Below, piece by piece: positions 33,455 to 41,428 of a stretch of DNA of 43,909 nucleotides. Below the pieces are notes generated by a model. That model did no database searches. It saw nothing but the letters and a program-made list of their open reading frames with translations, and was not told where the DNA came from. The stretch is taken from contig JAFTME010000093.1 in the NCBI GenBank assembly GCA_017452545.1, positions 1-43,909 on the forward strand. Direction: 5' to 3'. The translations under genes were made by a program, and so were the position numbers. Source of the stretch: Clostridia bacterium. GTDB taxonomy: Bacteria; Bacillota; Clostridia; Oscillospirales; CAG-272. The first letter of the stretch is position 1; each line of letters begins with the position of its first letter.

Positions 33455-33470
33455 TTTTTGATCGAAACTT

Positions 33471-33506
33471 AAAAAAGACTGCCGTGCAGAAATGCACGGC
33501 AGTTTT
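33471..33506 (+). terminator. terminator of the S10-spc-alpha operon
   Basis: ACTGCCGTGCA (33478-33488) and TGCACGGCAGT (33493-33503) are perfect arms around a GAAA tetraloop, followed by TTT; a run of A lies on the other side. Confidence 0.9.
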
Positions 33507-33525
33507 GATATGTAGCCAAAAAGCG

Positions 33526-33655
33526 GTGGGGGAAACTTTTGTGTACAAAAGATTCCCCACACCCTCTTCAAAAAACTTGATTGATAAAAAAGAATTGCAT
33601 CGTATCAAATGCAAATTTCTTTTTTTTGTTTTTCAAAGTTCTTGAAAAGGGGGGC
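33526..33655 (+). repeat. nested long inverted repeats
   Basis: Two imperfect inverted repeats follow each other. The first (33526-33560) pairs GTGGGG...CTTTTGT with ACAAAAG...CCCCAC. The second has arms of about 40 bases (33562-33600 and 33609-33654; GAATTGCAT against ATGCAAATTTC at the tip, CTTCAA near the base) around CGTATCAA. No ORF is present. It may be a miniature element or simply stacked terminators. Confidence 0.55.
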
Positions 33656-33695
33656 GCGAGGGGGAAAACTTCTTTTAAGAAGTTTTCCCCCTCGC
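33656..33695 (+). terminator. 19-bp perfect hairpin between convergent genes
   Basis: Arms 33656-33674 and 33677-33695 (GCGAGGGGGAAAACTTCTT and inverse) with a two-base TT centre. On the plus strand CTTGTTTTTT follows. On the minus strand it lies just after the glnS stop. Confidence 0.75.
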
Positions 33696-33707
33696 CTTGT
33701 TTTTTAT

Positions 33708-35366
33708 TTACTTTTTCGGGAAGCTGTCCTTCAAGCCGACGATGCGGTTGAAGGTGTTTTCATTTTTGGTATCCTTGCAGAAATAGCCAACGCGAACGAA
33801 CTGGAACTTGTCGCCGGGGGCTGCGGTAGCAAGGCTGGGCTCGACCATAGCACCCTCGATCTTGCAAAGAGAATCTGCGTTGAGGAAGTCCAGATAGGTC
33901 ATACCCTCGGGAACGTCTGCGGTGTTCTCAATATTGAACAGGCGCTCGTAGAGCATCAGCGTTACCGGCTGCGCATATTTCGCGGACAGCCAGTGAATGG
34001 TTCCCTTGACCTTTCTGCCGTCAACGGGCATACCGTTGCCGGTTTCCAGATCGGCTGTCGCGTGAATGCACTTAATGGAGCCGTCCTCGTTCTTTTCGAT
34101 GCCGGCGTACTTGATGATATAACCGCCCATGAGTCTGACCTCGCCATCAGGCTTGAGGCGGAAGAACTTGGGAGGCGGAACCTCTGCAAAGTCATCGGCA
34201 TCGATATAGATCTCGCGCGTCATGGGAAGATCGCGCGTGCCGAGCTCGGGCTTCTGCGGATGGTTGGGAACTGCGATCATTTCCTCCTTGTCCTCGGGAT
34301 AGTTGTCGATGACAACCTTGATGGGGGAGGTAACTGCAATGCGGCGCAGTGCATTTTCGTTCAGATCATCGCGCACGCAAGCCTCCAGCTGACGTACGTC
34401 AACGGTGTGGTCGGTGTTGGTAACACCTGCTTCGCGAACAAAGGTAAACAGCGCATGAGGCGTGTAGCCGCGACGGCGCAGACCCTTGAGCGTGGGCAGA
34501 CGGGGATCGTCCCAACCGTCCACGTGGCCTTCCTCTACCAGCTGGCGCAGGTAGCGCTTGGACATTACGGTGTAGGTAATGTTCATGCGGCCGAATTCCC
34601 ATTGATGCGGCTTCTTTTCAAAGCCGATCTTTTCAACGACCCAGTCGTAAAGCGGTCTGTGATTACGGAATTCGCTGGAGCACAGAGAGTGCGTGATGCC
34701 CTCCAGTGCATCCTGAATGGGGTGCGCGAAGTCGTACATGGGATATACACACCATTCGTCGCCCTGGCGGTGATGGTGAATATGCTTGATGCGGTAAATA
34801 ACAGGATCGCGCAGATAGGGGTTGTCCGAGGAGGGATCGATCTTGGCGCGCAGCGTGCGTGCTCCGTCGGGGAACTCACCGGCTCTCATGCGCTCAAACA
34901 ACTCGAGGTTTTCCTCTACGGAGCGATTGCGATAGGGAGATTCCTTGGATGCGACCGAACGGTCGGTGCCCTTGTAGTCAGCCAGATCGTCCTTGGAAAG
35001 GTCGCAAACGTAGGCATCGCCCTGCTTGATCAGCTGGACGGCAAACTCGTAGCATTTTCCGAAATAGTCGGAGCCGTAGAAGACACCGCCGGTAGGAGTG
35101 GCACCCAGCCATTCCAGGTCCTCACGGATGGAGCGAACGAACTCATCCGACTCCTTGGCGGGGTTGGTATCGTCGTAGCGCAGGTTGAACAGACCGTTGT
35201 ATTTGTTTGCAACGTCTGTGTTGATGCAGATCGCCTTGACCGAGCCGATGTGCAGATATCCGTTGGGCTCCGGCGGGAAGCGGGTGTGGATGGCAAGATC
35301 GGGATTGGCGATCAGGTCGGCATCAATGATGTCGTGAATAAAGTTTGTATTTTTGATTTCTTCCAT
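33708..35366 (-). CDS. glnS: glutaminyl-tRNA synthetase
   Basis: The product has 552 residues, the usual GlnRS length. The HIGH motif occurs in RFPPEPNGYLHIGSVKAI and the KMSKS equivalent is VMSKR. DTNPAKESDEFVRSI and HHRQGDEWCVYPMYDFAHPIQDALEGITHSLCSSEF are GlnRS-specific, and the C-terminal beta-barrel anticodon domain is present. It charges tRNA-Gln directly; most Bacillota instead use GatCAB on Glu-tRNA-Gln. It is last in a minus-strand operon, 26 bases after gltX. Confidence 0.97.
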   Translation of the reverse strand: MEEIKNTNFIHDIIDADLIANPDLAIHTRFPPEPNGYLHIGSVKAICINTDVANKYNGLFNLRYDDTNPAKESDEFVRSIREDLEWLGATPTGGVFYGSDYFGKCYEFAVQLIKQGDAYVCDLSKDDLADYKGTDRSVASKESPYRNRSVEENLELFERMRAGEFPDGARTLRAKIDPSSDNPYLRDPVIYRIKHIHHHRQGDEWCVYPMYDFAHPIQDALEGITHSLCSSEFRNHRPLYDWVVEKIGFEKKPHQWEFGRMNITYTVMSKRYLRQLVEEGHVDGWDDPRLPTLKGLRRRGYTPHALFTFVREAGVTNTDHTVDVRQLEACVRDDLNENALRRIAVTSPIKVVIDNYPEDKEEMIAVPNHPQKPELGTRDLPMTREIYIDADDFAEVPPPKFFRLKPDGEVRLMGGYIIKYAGIEKNEDGSIKCIHATADLETGNGMPVDGRKVKGTIHWLSAKYAQPVTLMLYERLFNIENTADVPEGMTYLDFLNADSLCKIEGAMVEPSLATAAPGDKFQFVRVGYFCKDTKNENTFNRIVGLKDSFPKK

Positions 35367-35392
35367 GAGAAGTTCTCCTTGTGTTGAGAAAA

Positions 35393-37081
35393 TTAAGCGA
35401 GGGTAGTCAGCAGGGCATCAAGGCGTGCAAAGGTACGTTCCTTGCCCAGAATGTGCATGACGGTGTATAGATCAGGGGCGTTCATCTTACCGGTGACGGC
35501 GACACGCAGGAACATGCTGACGTCCGCAACGCTACCCTTGAACGCGGTGGGATCGGCCTTATATGCCTTCATATCGGCAGCAAAGCCGAGCGAAGAGGCG
35601 ATCGTCTTGACCTTTTCAAACCATGTATTCATGTCGTCGCTCTCGTCGTAGCTTGCCTTGAACTGCTCAATGACAGCCTTGACGTCTTGCTTGTCGAAGG
35701 TATCGGGAATGGTGTCGAGCAGGGTAAAGTAGGCATCGTAGAAGAAGCCCATGTAATCCTTGACTTCACTCCAAAGGCCAAAGTCCTTACGGGGCTTTTT
35801 GCCGCCGCGACCGATGGCAAGAATGGAGGTTGCATATGCGGGATCGGCTGCAAGCAGTGCGTGGAAATCGGGATCGTAATCCTTGGTCCAGTCGGTCAGC
35901 TCGGCATAAACCTCCTCGGCACTCATGCGGCTGATGACGTTCTTTGCTACGTCATTGAGCTTGTTGAAGTCAAACAGGCAGCCCGAAACCGACATTTTTT
36001 TGATGTTGAAGGGGAAGTCCGTGTAGGGCTTGTCGGGATTCTGCATACGCCACTCCTCGTAGTTGGAGTTGAGCAGCGTCATGACGTACTCACAAACGAC
36101 ACGGGCACTGTAGCCCATGCGAGTGTAATCATCCATGTTGGCGCCCATGTCGCGCTTGGACAGCTTTTTCTTGTTGCCGTTTTCGTCCAGACGCATGATC
36201 TGAGCGATGTGCATATACTTGGGTACCTTGAAGCCGAGATAGCGGAACAGCTGCAGGTGCTTGGCAAGGCTGGGCAGCCACTCCTCACCGCGGATGACGT
36301 GCGTCGTTCCCATGAGGTGATCGTCCACGGCGTGAGCGAAGTGGTAGGTGGGAATGCCGTCGGACTTGAGCAGAACAAAATCCTCGTCGTTCTCGGGAAT
36401 CTCCATGTTGCCCTTGACAAGGTCCGTTACCTTGAGTTTTTTCTCAGGATCGCCGTCAGACAGAATACGCAGCACAAAGGGATCGCCGGCAGCCAGATGT
36501 GCCTCTACGTCCTCCATGGTAAACTCACGGTTTTTGAGCATCTCGGCGCGTTTGGACTGCGCCTGTGCCTCCCAGTCGGTATTTTTCAGTTCTTCTTTTT
36601 TATTGACCTGCTGCAGCTCCTCCAGCTCCTGCTCGGTCGTAAAGCAGGGGTAGGCGCGTCCTTCGCGGACCAGCTGCTTGGCGTAGACGTGATAGATGGG
36701 TGCGCGCAGACTCTGCTTGTAGGGGCCGTATGCACCGTGATCCGCGACTACGCCCTGCTCGTTGAGAATGGCACCCTCGTCAAATTGGATGCCGTAGCGG
36801 GCAAGCGTGCGGATGAGTCCCTCTGCCGCGCCGGGAACCTCACGCTTGGCGTCGGTATCCTCAATGCGCAGATACAGCATACCACCCGACTGGTGCGCCA
36901 GGCGCTCTGCCACCGTGGTGGGGAACAGACCGCCAAAATGCACGAATCCCGTGGGGCTGGGTGCAAAACGGGTAACCTTTGCGCCCTCGGGCAACTGGCG
37001 CGAGGGGTATTTTGCTTCCATATCCGCCGGCGTCTCGGTGACATCCGGGAACAAAAGCTCAGCTAAACGATTGTAGTCCAT
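35393..37081 (-). CDS. gltX: glutamyl-tRNA synthetase, longer form
   Basis: The product has 562 residues, about 75 longer than common GluRS, with an N-terminal extension of about 38 residues before TRFAPSPTGFVHFGG (HIGH region). IEDTDAKREVPGA, THVIRGEEWLPSLAKHLQLFRYLG and KKKLSKRD (KMSKS region) are clear. It charges tRNA-Glu; whether it also charges tRNA-Gln cannot be read. The site AAAGGA is about 12 bases before ATG 37081, a little far. It lies between an MBL-fold hydrolase and glnS in one operon. Confidence 0.95.
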   Translation of the reverse strand: MDYNRLAELLFPDVTETPADMEAKYPSRQLPEGAKVTRFAPSPTGFVHFGGLFPTTVAERLAHQSGGMLYLRIEDTDAKREVPGAAEGLIRTLARYGIQFDEGAILNEQGVVADHGAYGPYKQSLRAPIYHVYAKQLVREGRAYPCFTTEQELEELQQVNKKEELKNTDWEAQAQSKRAEMLKNREFTMEDVEAHLAAGDPFVLRILSDGDPEKKLKVTDLVKGNMEIPENDEDFVLLKSDGIPTYHFAHAVDDHLMGTTHVIRGEEWLPSLAKHLQLFRYLGFKVPKYMHIAQIMRLDENGNKKKLSKRDMGANMDDYTRMGYSARVVCEYVMTLLNSNYEEWRMQNPDKPYTDFPFNIKKMSVSGCLFDFNKLNDVAKNVISRMSAEEVYAELTDWTKDYDPDFHALLAADPAYATSILAIGRGGKKPRKDFGLWSEVKDYMGFFYDAYFTLLDTIPDTFDKQDVKAVIEQFKASYDESDDMNTWFEKVKTIASSLGFAADMKAYKADPTAFKGSVADVSMFLRVAVTGKMNAPDLYTVMHILGKERTFARLDALLTTLA

Positions 37082-37108
37082 AATTTATAGTTTCCTTTAT
37101 CAAAAATA

Positions 37109-37732
37109 TCAGATCATGCGTCCCAGTGCGCGCCATGCACGCTCCAGCGTGGTGGTCTCACCGTGACCGGAGGCGAGAGTCAGCGTCATGGGAAGGGTAG
37201 AGATGCGCTGCAGCGAGGCGGCAAGCGCGTGCGAGTCGCCGCCATACAGATCGTATCTGCCATAGCCTGCGGCGAACATGGTGTCGCCCGAAAGCAGAAA
37301 TTCGCCCTCGGAGGCTAAAAAGCAGCATGAGCCCTTTGTGTGCCCCGGTGTGTGCAGCACCTGCAGGGAAGCAGAGCCCAGGGGAAGAATGTCGCCGTCG
37401 TGCAGCAGGCGGTCAGCAGCTCTCCAGGCACGCTGTCGTCCGAAAAAGTCGGAAAAGGCGTTTTTTGTACCGTCGGACAGGTTTTCTGCATCTGCCTCGT
37501 GAATGTAGGTCGGCACACTCGGCAGCGCGTCACGCAGCTCGTCCAGTGAGAGCATATGGTCGAAATGACCGTGCGTCAAAAGAATTCCGTCGCAGACGGC
37601 ATTCTCAGTGCGCAGCGCGGACAGAATGCGCTCGGTCGAAGCCGAGGGGTCGATCACAAAGGCGTGGGCGTCGTGTACGACCAGATAGCAGTTGGAGGCG
37701 AAGGAATTCGGGGTGAGTGTGATCAGCTTCAT
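37109..37732 (-). CDS. metallo-beta-lactamase-fold hydrolase (glyoxalase II-like)
   Basis: The product has 207 residues. ATG 37732 is chosen over the in-frame ATG at 37822 because AAAGGAG lies 7 bases before it and the promoter lies between the two. The metal-binding motif is THGHFDH, with further ligands in HTPGHTKGSC, LSGDTMF and the C-terminal SGHGE. Proteins of this type hydrolyse thioesters such as S-lactoylglutathione or analogues with other thiols. It is the first gene of the MBL-gltX-glnS operon; no direct link to aminoacylation is evident. Confidence 0.9.
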   Translation of the reverse strand: MKLITLTPNSFASNCYLVVHDAHAFVIDPSASTERILSALRTENAVCDGILLTHGHFDHMLSLDELRDALPSVPTYIHEADAENLSDGTKNAFSDFFGRQRAWRAADRLLHDGDILPLGSASLQVLHTPGHTKGSCCFLASEGEFLLSGDTMFAAGYGRYDLYGGDSHALAASLQRISTLPMTLTLASGHGETTTLERAWRALGRMI

Positions 37733-37774
37733 GGGGTTCTCCTTTGCCTTGTTGCATTTAAAACATACATATTT

Positions 37775-37803
37775 ATTATACCACAAAAAAAACCGTTTGT
37801 CTA
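37775..37803 (-). promoter_or_regulatory. promoter of the MBL-gltX-glnS operon
   Basis: On the minus strand TAGACA (37798-37803) and TATAAT (37775-37780), spacer 17. Confidence 0.78.
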
Positions 37804-37865
37804 TAAATTTACGCAATTTCATGAATTTTCAGAAAAAATCTTGCAAAAAATATTTGAAATAACAC

Positions 37866-37894
37866 TTGACAAAACGGATAAAATATAGTATAAT
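37866..37894 (+). promoter_or_regulatory. promoter of ylxM-ffh
   Basis: TTGACA 37866-37871 and TATAAT 37889-37894, spacer 17, exact consensus. Confidence 0.92.
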
Positions 37895-37917
37895 GTGTAA
37901 AGCAATTTGCTTTACAC
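37895..37917 (+). promoter_or_regulatory. 23-bp perfect palindrome abutting the ylxM -10 box
   Basis: GTGTAAAGCAA (37895-37905) is inverted as TTGCTTTACAC (37907-37917) around a single T. It covers the expected start site (near 37901), so a DNA operator is more likely than an RNA hairpin. Confidence 0.6.
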
Positions 37918-37936
37918 CTTGTCGAGGAGACATCCG

Positions 37937-38269
37937 ATGTTTGAGAAGGATCTGAACATCACCTTTTTGCTGGATTTTTACGGCGACATTTTGTCGGAAA
38001 AGCGGCGTCAGGTGTTGGATGAATATTACAATAACGATCTTTCCCTGTCGGAGATCGCCCAGGATCTTGGCGTCACGCGCCAGGGAGTACGGGATCTGAT
38101 CAAGAAGGCCGAGGCAGAGCTTTTGTTTTACGAGGAAAAATTGGGACTTGCCAAGCGATTCCGCGAGGCGGGAGAGCATGCGGCAGCATTGCGTGAGATG
38201 TCGTCCTCGTACGTTCTGCCCGATGAGGTGGTGCAGCGCATCCACGCGCTGGAGGATTGCGTGCGGTAA
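37937..38269 (+). CDS. ylxM: YlxM-family HTH protein linked to the signal recognition particle
   Basis: The product has 110 residues from ATG 37937, with GAGGAG 8 bases upstream; the in-frame ATG at 37907 lies inside the palindrome. It is a sigma-70 region 4-like helix-turn-helix protein (YYNNDLSLSEIAQDLGVTRQGVRDLIKKAE). The UPF0122/YlxM family is nearly always encoded beside ffh, and its Streptococcus member binds the SRP and stimulates it. ffh follows after 68 bases. Confidence 0.93.
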   Translation: MFEKDLNITFLLDFYGDILSEKRRQVLDEYYNNDLSLSEIAQDLGVTRQGVRDLIKKAEAELLFYEEKLGLAKRFREAGEHAAALREMSSSYVLPDEVVQRIHALEDCVR

Positions 38270-38337
38270 TCGCCGCACGGTAGGTTGCAGTTGCAGGGAA
38301 GGCGAAACGCGTGTTTCGCAGAAAGGAAGGTTCACAC

Positions 38338-39684
38338 TTGTTCGAGAGCTTAGGTGAAAAACTGAACAATGCCTTCAAGCGGCTGAAAAGCAAGGGTAAG
38401 CTGACCGAGGCCGACATTAAGGTCGGTATGCGCGAGATCAAGCTGGCATTGCTTGAGGCTGACGTTAACTTTAAAGTGGTGCGGGAATTTATTTCCGCTG
38501 TATCAGAGCGTGCTGTTGGCGCAGAGGTGCTGGAATCTCTGCTGCCGGGTCAGCAGGTCGTTAAGATCGTTCACGAGGAAATGATCCGTCTGATGGGCGG
38601 CTCGCAAGCCAAGCTGACGATCGCGTCGCAGCCTCCGACCGTCGTGATGATGGTTGGTCTGCAGGGTGCAGGTAAGACCACCCACGCAGCAAAGCTCGCC
38701 AATATGTACAAGAAACAGGGCAAACGTCCGCTGCTGGTTGCCTGCGATATTTACCGTCCCGCCGCTATCCATCAGCTGGAGGTGCTGGGTGAGCAACTGG
38801 ATATTCCCGTATTTACACTGGGAAACAAAGAATCCCCCGTCAAGATCGCCCGTGAGGGTGTGAAGGAAGCCATCCGCCGTGGCTGCGACATGGTCTTTGT
38901 GGATACTGCCGGTCGGTTGCACATTGACGAGGAGCTGATGGCAGAGCTTCAGAATATTAAAAAGGAAGTCAATCCTACCGAGATCCTTTTGACCATCGAC
39001 GCCATGATCGGTCAGGACGCTGTCAACGTTGCCGAGCATTTTAATGGGCTTCTGGATGTTACGGGCGTCATTCTGACCAAGCTGGACGGCGATACCCGTG
39101 GCGGCGCGGCACTCTCTGTGCGCCATGTAACGGGCAAGCCGATCAAGTTTATCGGTGTCGGCGAAAAAATGGATGCCATTGAGGCGTTCCATCCCGACCG
39201 TATGGCAAGCCGCATTCTCGGCATGGGTGACGTGCTTTCTCTGATCGAAAAGGCGGAGCAGGCGTACGACGAAAAGAAAGCCGCGGAGCTGGAGCAAAAG
39301 ATCCGCAAGGCGACCTTTACGTTGGATGACTATCTCGAGCAGCTGGAGCAGATCAAGGGCATGGGTAACATCGAGCAGCTGATGGGCATGATTCCCGGTG
39401 TAAAGCCCGGTGCGCTCAAGGATGCAAAGATCGATGAAAAGGCGATGGCGCATACCGAAGCGATCATCAAATCGATGACAAGACAGGAGCGCGAGCACCC
39501 CGAAATGATCAACTCCTCCCGTAAAAAGCGTATTGCGCAGGGAAGCGGTACGAGCGTCGAGGAGATCAACAAGCTGCTCAAGCAGTTTGAGCAGATGAAA
39601 AAAATGATGAAGCAATTCGCTTCCATGGGCGGCAAGGGCGGTAAGCGCTCGCCGTTTGGCAAGATGAAAATTCCGTTCGGATAA
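38338..39684 (+). CDS. ffh: signal recognition particle protein Ffh (TTG start)
   Basis: The product has 448 residues. The family N-terminus (F)[26 protein letters not shown] places the start at TTG 38338, with AAAGGAAGG 7 bases upstream. A GTG at 38311 in the same frame is possible but would add nine odd residues. The G domain shows [15 protein letters not shown] (P-loop), [13 protein letters not shown] and [14 protein letters not shown]; the Met-rich M domain ([14 protein letters not shown], then [17 protein letters not shown]) binds signal sequences and 4.5S RNA. A hairpin GCGAAAC/GTTTCGC covers 38302-38319. Confidence 0.96.
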   Translation: MFESLGEKLNNAFKRLKSKGKLTEADIKVGMREIKLALLEADVNFKVVREFISAVSERAVGAEVLESLLPGQQVVKIVHEEMIRLMGGSQAKLTIASQPPTVVMMVGLQGAGKTTHAAKLANMYKKQGKRPLLVACDIYRPAAIHQLEVLGEQLDIPVFTLGNKESPVKIAREGVKEAIRRGCDMVFVDTAGRLHIDEELMAELQNIKKEVNPTEILLTIDAMIGQDAVNVAEHFNGLLDVTGVILTKLDGDTRGGAALSVRHVTGKPIKFIGVGEKMDAIEAFHPDRMASRILGMGDVLSLIEKAEQAYDEKKAAELEQKIRKATFTLDDYLEQLEQIKGMGNIEQLMGMIPGVKPGALKDAKIDEKAMAHTEAIIKSMTRQEREHPEMINSSRKKRIAQGSGTSVEEINKLLKQFEQMKKMMKQFASMGGKGGKRSPFGKMKIPFG

Positions 39685-39754
39685 TACTCGCACAGCGAGA
39701 CATCCGTGGATTTTTATAAATAATTTTCAATATACATGTTGGAGGAAAAGAAAA

Positions 39755-39997
39755 ATGGTTAAGATCAGACTGAAGAGAGTCGGTGCAAAGAAGGCACCCA
39801 AGTACCGCGTAGTTGTTGCTGACGAGCGTATGCCCCGCGATGGTCGTTTCATCGAGGAGATCGGCTACTACAACCCCATGACTGAGCCCGCAGAGCTCAA
39901 GATCGACGCTGACAAGGCTCAGCAGTGGATCAAGAACGGCGCACAGCCCACCGATACCGTTCGTGCACTTCTGAAGAAGTCCGGCATCATCGGCTAA
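39755..39997 (+). CDS. rpsP: 30S ribosomal protein S16
   Basis: The product has 80 residues. [40 protein letters not shown] is characteristic. GGAGG lies 10 bases upstream. It follows ffh and precedes khpA, the usual order in Bacillota. Confidence 0.98.
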   Translation: MVKIRLKRVGAKKAPKYRVVVADERMPRDGRFIEEIGYYNPMTEPAELKIDADKAQQWIKNGAQPTDTVRALLKKSGIIG

Positions 39998-40082
39998 TTA
40001 AAGAGTAGCGTACCGAACACGATCTCGGTGTGAGGCCCGTTGCGGGCGTCCGCCGAAGAAAAAGAAAGGCATGGTCAATGAA

Positions 40083-40319
40083 ATGGCAGATTTGAAGGAA
40101 ACCTTAACGGGCATTGCCAAAGCCATTGTTGACAACCCCGAGGAAGTCACGGTGGTTGAAAGCACCGATGATAATTCTATCGATCTTGTGTTGAGCGTTG
40201 CTCCCGACGATATGGGTATGGTCATCGGCCGCCACGGCAGAATCGCAAAGGCGATCCGCACGGTAATGAAGGCTGCTGCTACCGGCAGCGGCAAGAAGAT
40301 TAACGTCGAAATTCGCTGA
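40083..40319 (+). CDS. khpA: KH-domain RNA-binding protein KhpA
   Basis: The product has 78 residues from ATG 40083 (MADLKETLTGIAKAIVDNPEEVTV), or 82 from ATG 40071. GAAAGG (40064-40069) is too near 40071 and rather far from 40083, so the start is uncertain. The KH fold carries GxxG in VIGRHGRIAKAIRTVMKAAA. In streptococci KhpA pairs with KhpB/EloR to control cell-wall elongation and mRNA levels. Confidence 0.93.
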   Translation: MADLKETLTGIAKAIVDNPEEVTVVESTDDNSIDLVLSVAPDDMGMVIGRHGRIAKAIRTVMKAAATGSGKKINVEIR

Positions 40320-40321
40320 GC

Positions 40322-40360
40322 AAAAAATCACCGCAGAGTCAAGCTCTGCGGTGATTTTTT
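40322..40360 (+). terminator. bidirectional terminator after khpA
   Basis: AAAAAATCACCGCAGAG (40322-40338) and its inverse (40344-40360) enclose TCAAG. T-tracts on both strands serve khpA and the convergent lipoprotein gene. Confidence 0.9.
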
Positions 40361-40362
40361 GT

Positions 40363-41253
40363 TTAGTCAAAAGCAATATATTTTCCTTCAAAGTAGATGT
40401 ACAGGGTGCTCGGCGCCGCGGCGGATTTGTATATGCTGCAGCCGACCAAGCCACAGTTGGTGTAAAAGTTCTTCTCCGGGATGCGCGTACGACCGATGGT
40501 GCCGTGGACAAATCCAACACATTCGAGATCCGCCGGTGCCTCGGTCGGCGTTGCCGAGAAGTTTTCGCTGTAAAGTGTGTTTTCGTAACGCATGATAGGA
40601 GGAGGCGTGCCATCATCGGCTATGCTAAATGCAAGATAACCATCGTCCGTGGCAATGTAGATGCTGCTACCGTCGCCCGTGTATACGGTGCTGCCGACGT
40701 GTCCGCAGTTGCTGTAAAAATCCTCGGTAGGATAGGTGTTTTCCTCAACGCTGCTAAGAACGGAGCCAATCTCTTGGAGCTTGCTTGCGTCGATGAGTTC
40801 GCTTCTCATGTTGGAACATGTATAAAGGATCCCGTTGTAGCGGATCGCGGACTTGATAGGAGCTGCGGGGTGCGGCTCGGGGCGCATGAAGCCATGGTAG
40901 ATGTCGCCGTCAAGAATGTAAAGCATATCCGGTGCGGAGGACAGCGTATAGACCTCGCAGCCGACGTAGCCGCAGTTGCTTTGCAGCGCTTGCTCCGGGA
41001 GTGTGTTATTCGCTACCGTGCTCGCGATTTTCCCGACAGACTGTAGCTGCGATGCCTGGTCGGCAGCGAGCGGATCGGATGTGAAATACAGTGCATCACC
41101 GTAATAGACGGCGGGCACACGCTCACGGATGGGAGCTGCGCTATCCTCCTGTGTCAGATCATCACCCTGCGCAGGCGGTGTCTCTGTGAGGGCACAGGCG
41201 GATAGGAAGAGGAGGGCAGAGAGCAGTAGAAAGAATATGCGTAAGGGGTTCAT
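40363..41253 (-). CDS. lipoprotein with three tandem 'NCGxVG' repeats
   Basis: The product has 296 residues and is not recognised. The signal MNPLRIFFLLLSALLFLSAC gives lipidation at C20. After a short Asp/Glu/Pro linker come three repeats at about residues 47-122, 137-209 and 220-295. Each has an opening Y(Y/N/E)..(L)LY beta strand, a central helix, the motif NCG(Y/H/L)VG (N93, N182, N266), and closes with a (L/I)YI.....Y.(A/G)F strand. Many repeats carry extra cysteines (C99, C272) and C145, C245. The context gives no function: it has its own promoter and shares a terminator with khpA. GGAGG lies 8 bases before the ATG. Confidence 0.8.
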   Translation of the reverse strand: MNPLRIFFLLLSALLFLSACALTETPPAQGDDLTQEDSAAPIRERVPAVYYGDALYFTSDPLAADQASQLQSVGKIASTVANNTLPEQALQSNCGYVGCEVYTLSSAPDMLYILDGDIYHGFMRPEPHPAAPIKSAIRYNGILYTCSNMRSELIDASKLQEIGSVLSSVEENTYPTEDFYSNCGHVGSTVYTGDGSSIYIATDDGYLAFSIADDGTPPPIMRYENTLYSENFSATPTEAPADLECVGFVHGTIGRTRIPEKNFYTNCGLVGCSIYKSAAAPSTLYIYFEGKYIAFD

Positions 41254-41295
41254 AGACGTTCCTCCTTTTCAAAAATGATTTACCTTCGCACTTTT

Positions 41296-41324
41296 ATTGT
41301 ACCATGCGGGTGGGGGACTGTCAA
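41296..41324 (-). promoter_or_regulatory. promoter of the triple-repeat lipoprotein gene
   Basis: On the minus strand TTGACA (41319-41324) and TACAAT (41296-41301), spacer 17. Confidence 0.85.
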
Positions 41325-41334
41325 TATGAATATG

Positions 41335-41362
41335 TACCAAATTTCCAAACCGAAATTTGGTA
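41335..41362 (-). promoter_or_regulatory. inverted repeat upstream of the lipoprotein promoter
   Basis: Eleven-base perfect arms TACCAAATTTC (41335-41345) and GAAATTTGGTA (41352-41362) lie 11 bases upstream of the -35 box. A regulator site is plausible. On neither strand is it followed by a T-tract in the transcribed direction expected for a minus-strand terminator. Confidence 0.45.
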
Positions 41363-41382
41363 AAAAACAATAAGCAAAGCGC

Positions 41383-41416
41383 AAAAAACGCCCGAGCATC
41401 CATGGATGCCCGGGCG
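41383..41416 (-). terminator. terminator of the sugar ABC ATPase gene
   Basis: CGCCCG/CGGGCG with GCATC/GATGC and loop CATG (41389-41416). On the minus strand TTTTTT (41383-41388) follows. Confidence 0.85.
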
Positions 41417-41428
41417 AAACCGGTTATA

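Noticed and set aside
33609-35387. 592-codon plus-strand frame opposite glnS
   Set aside because: Antisense of GlnRS with its intact HIGH and KMSKS-type motifs; starts within an inverted repeat.
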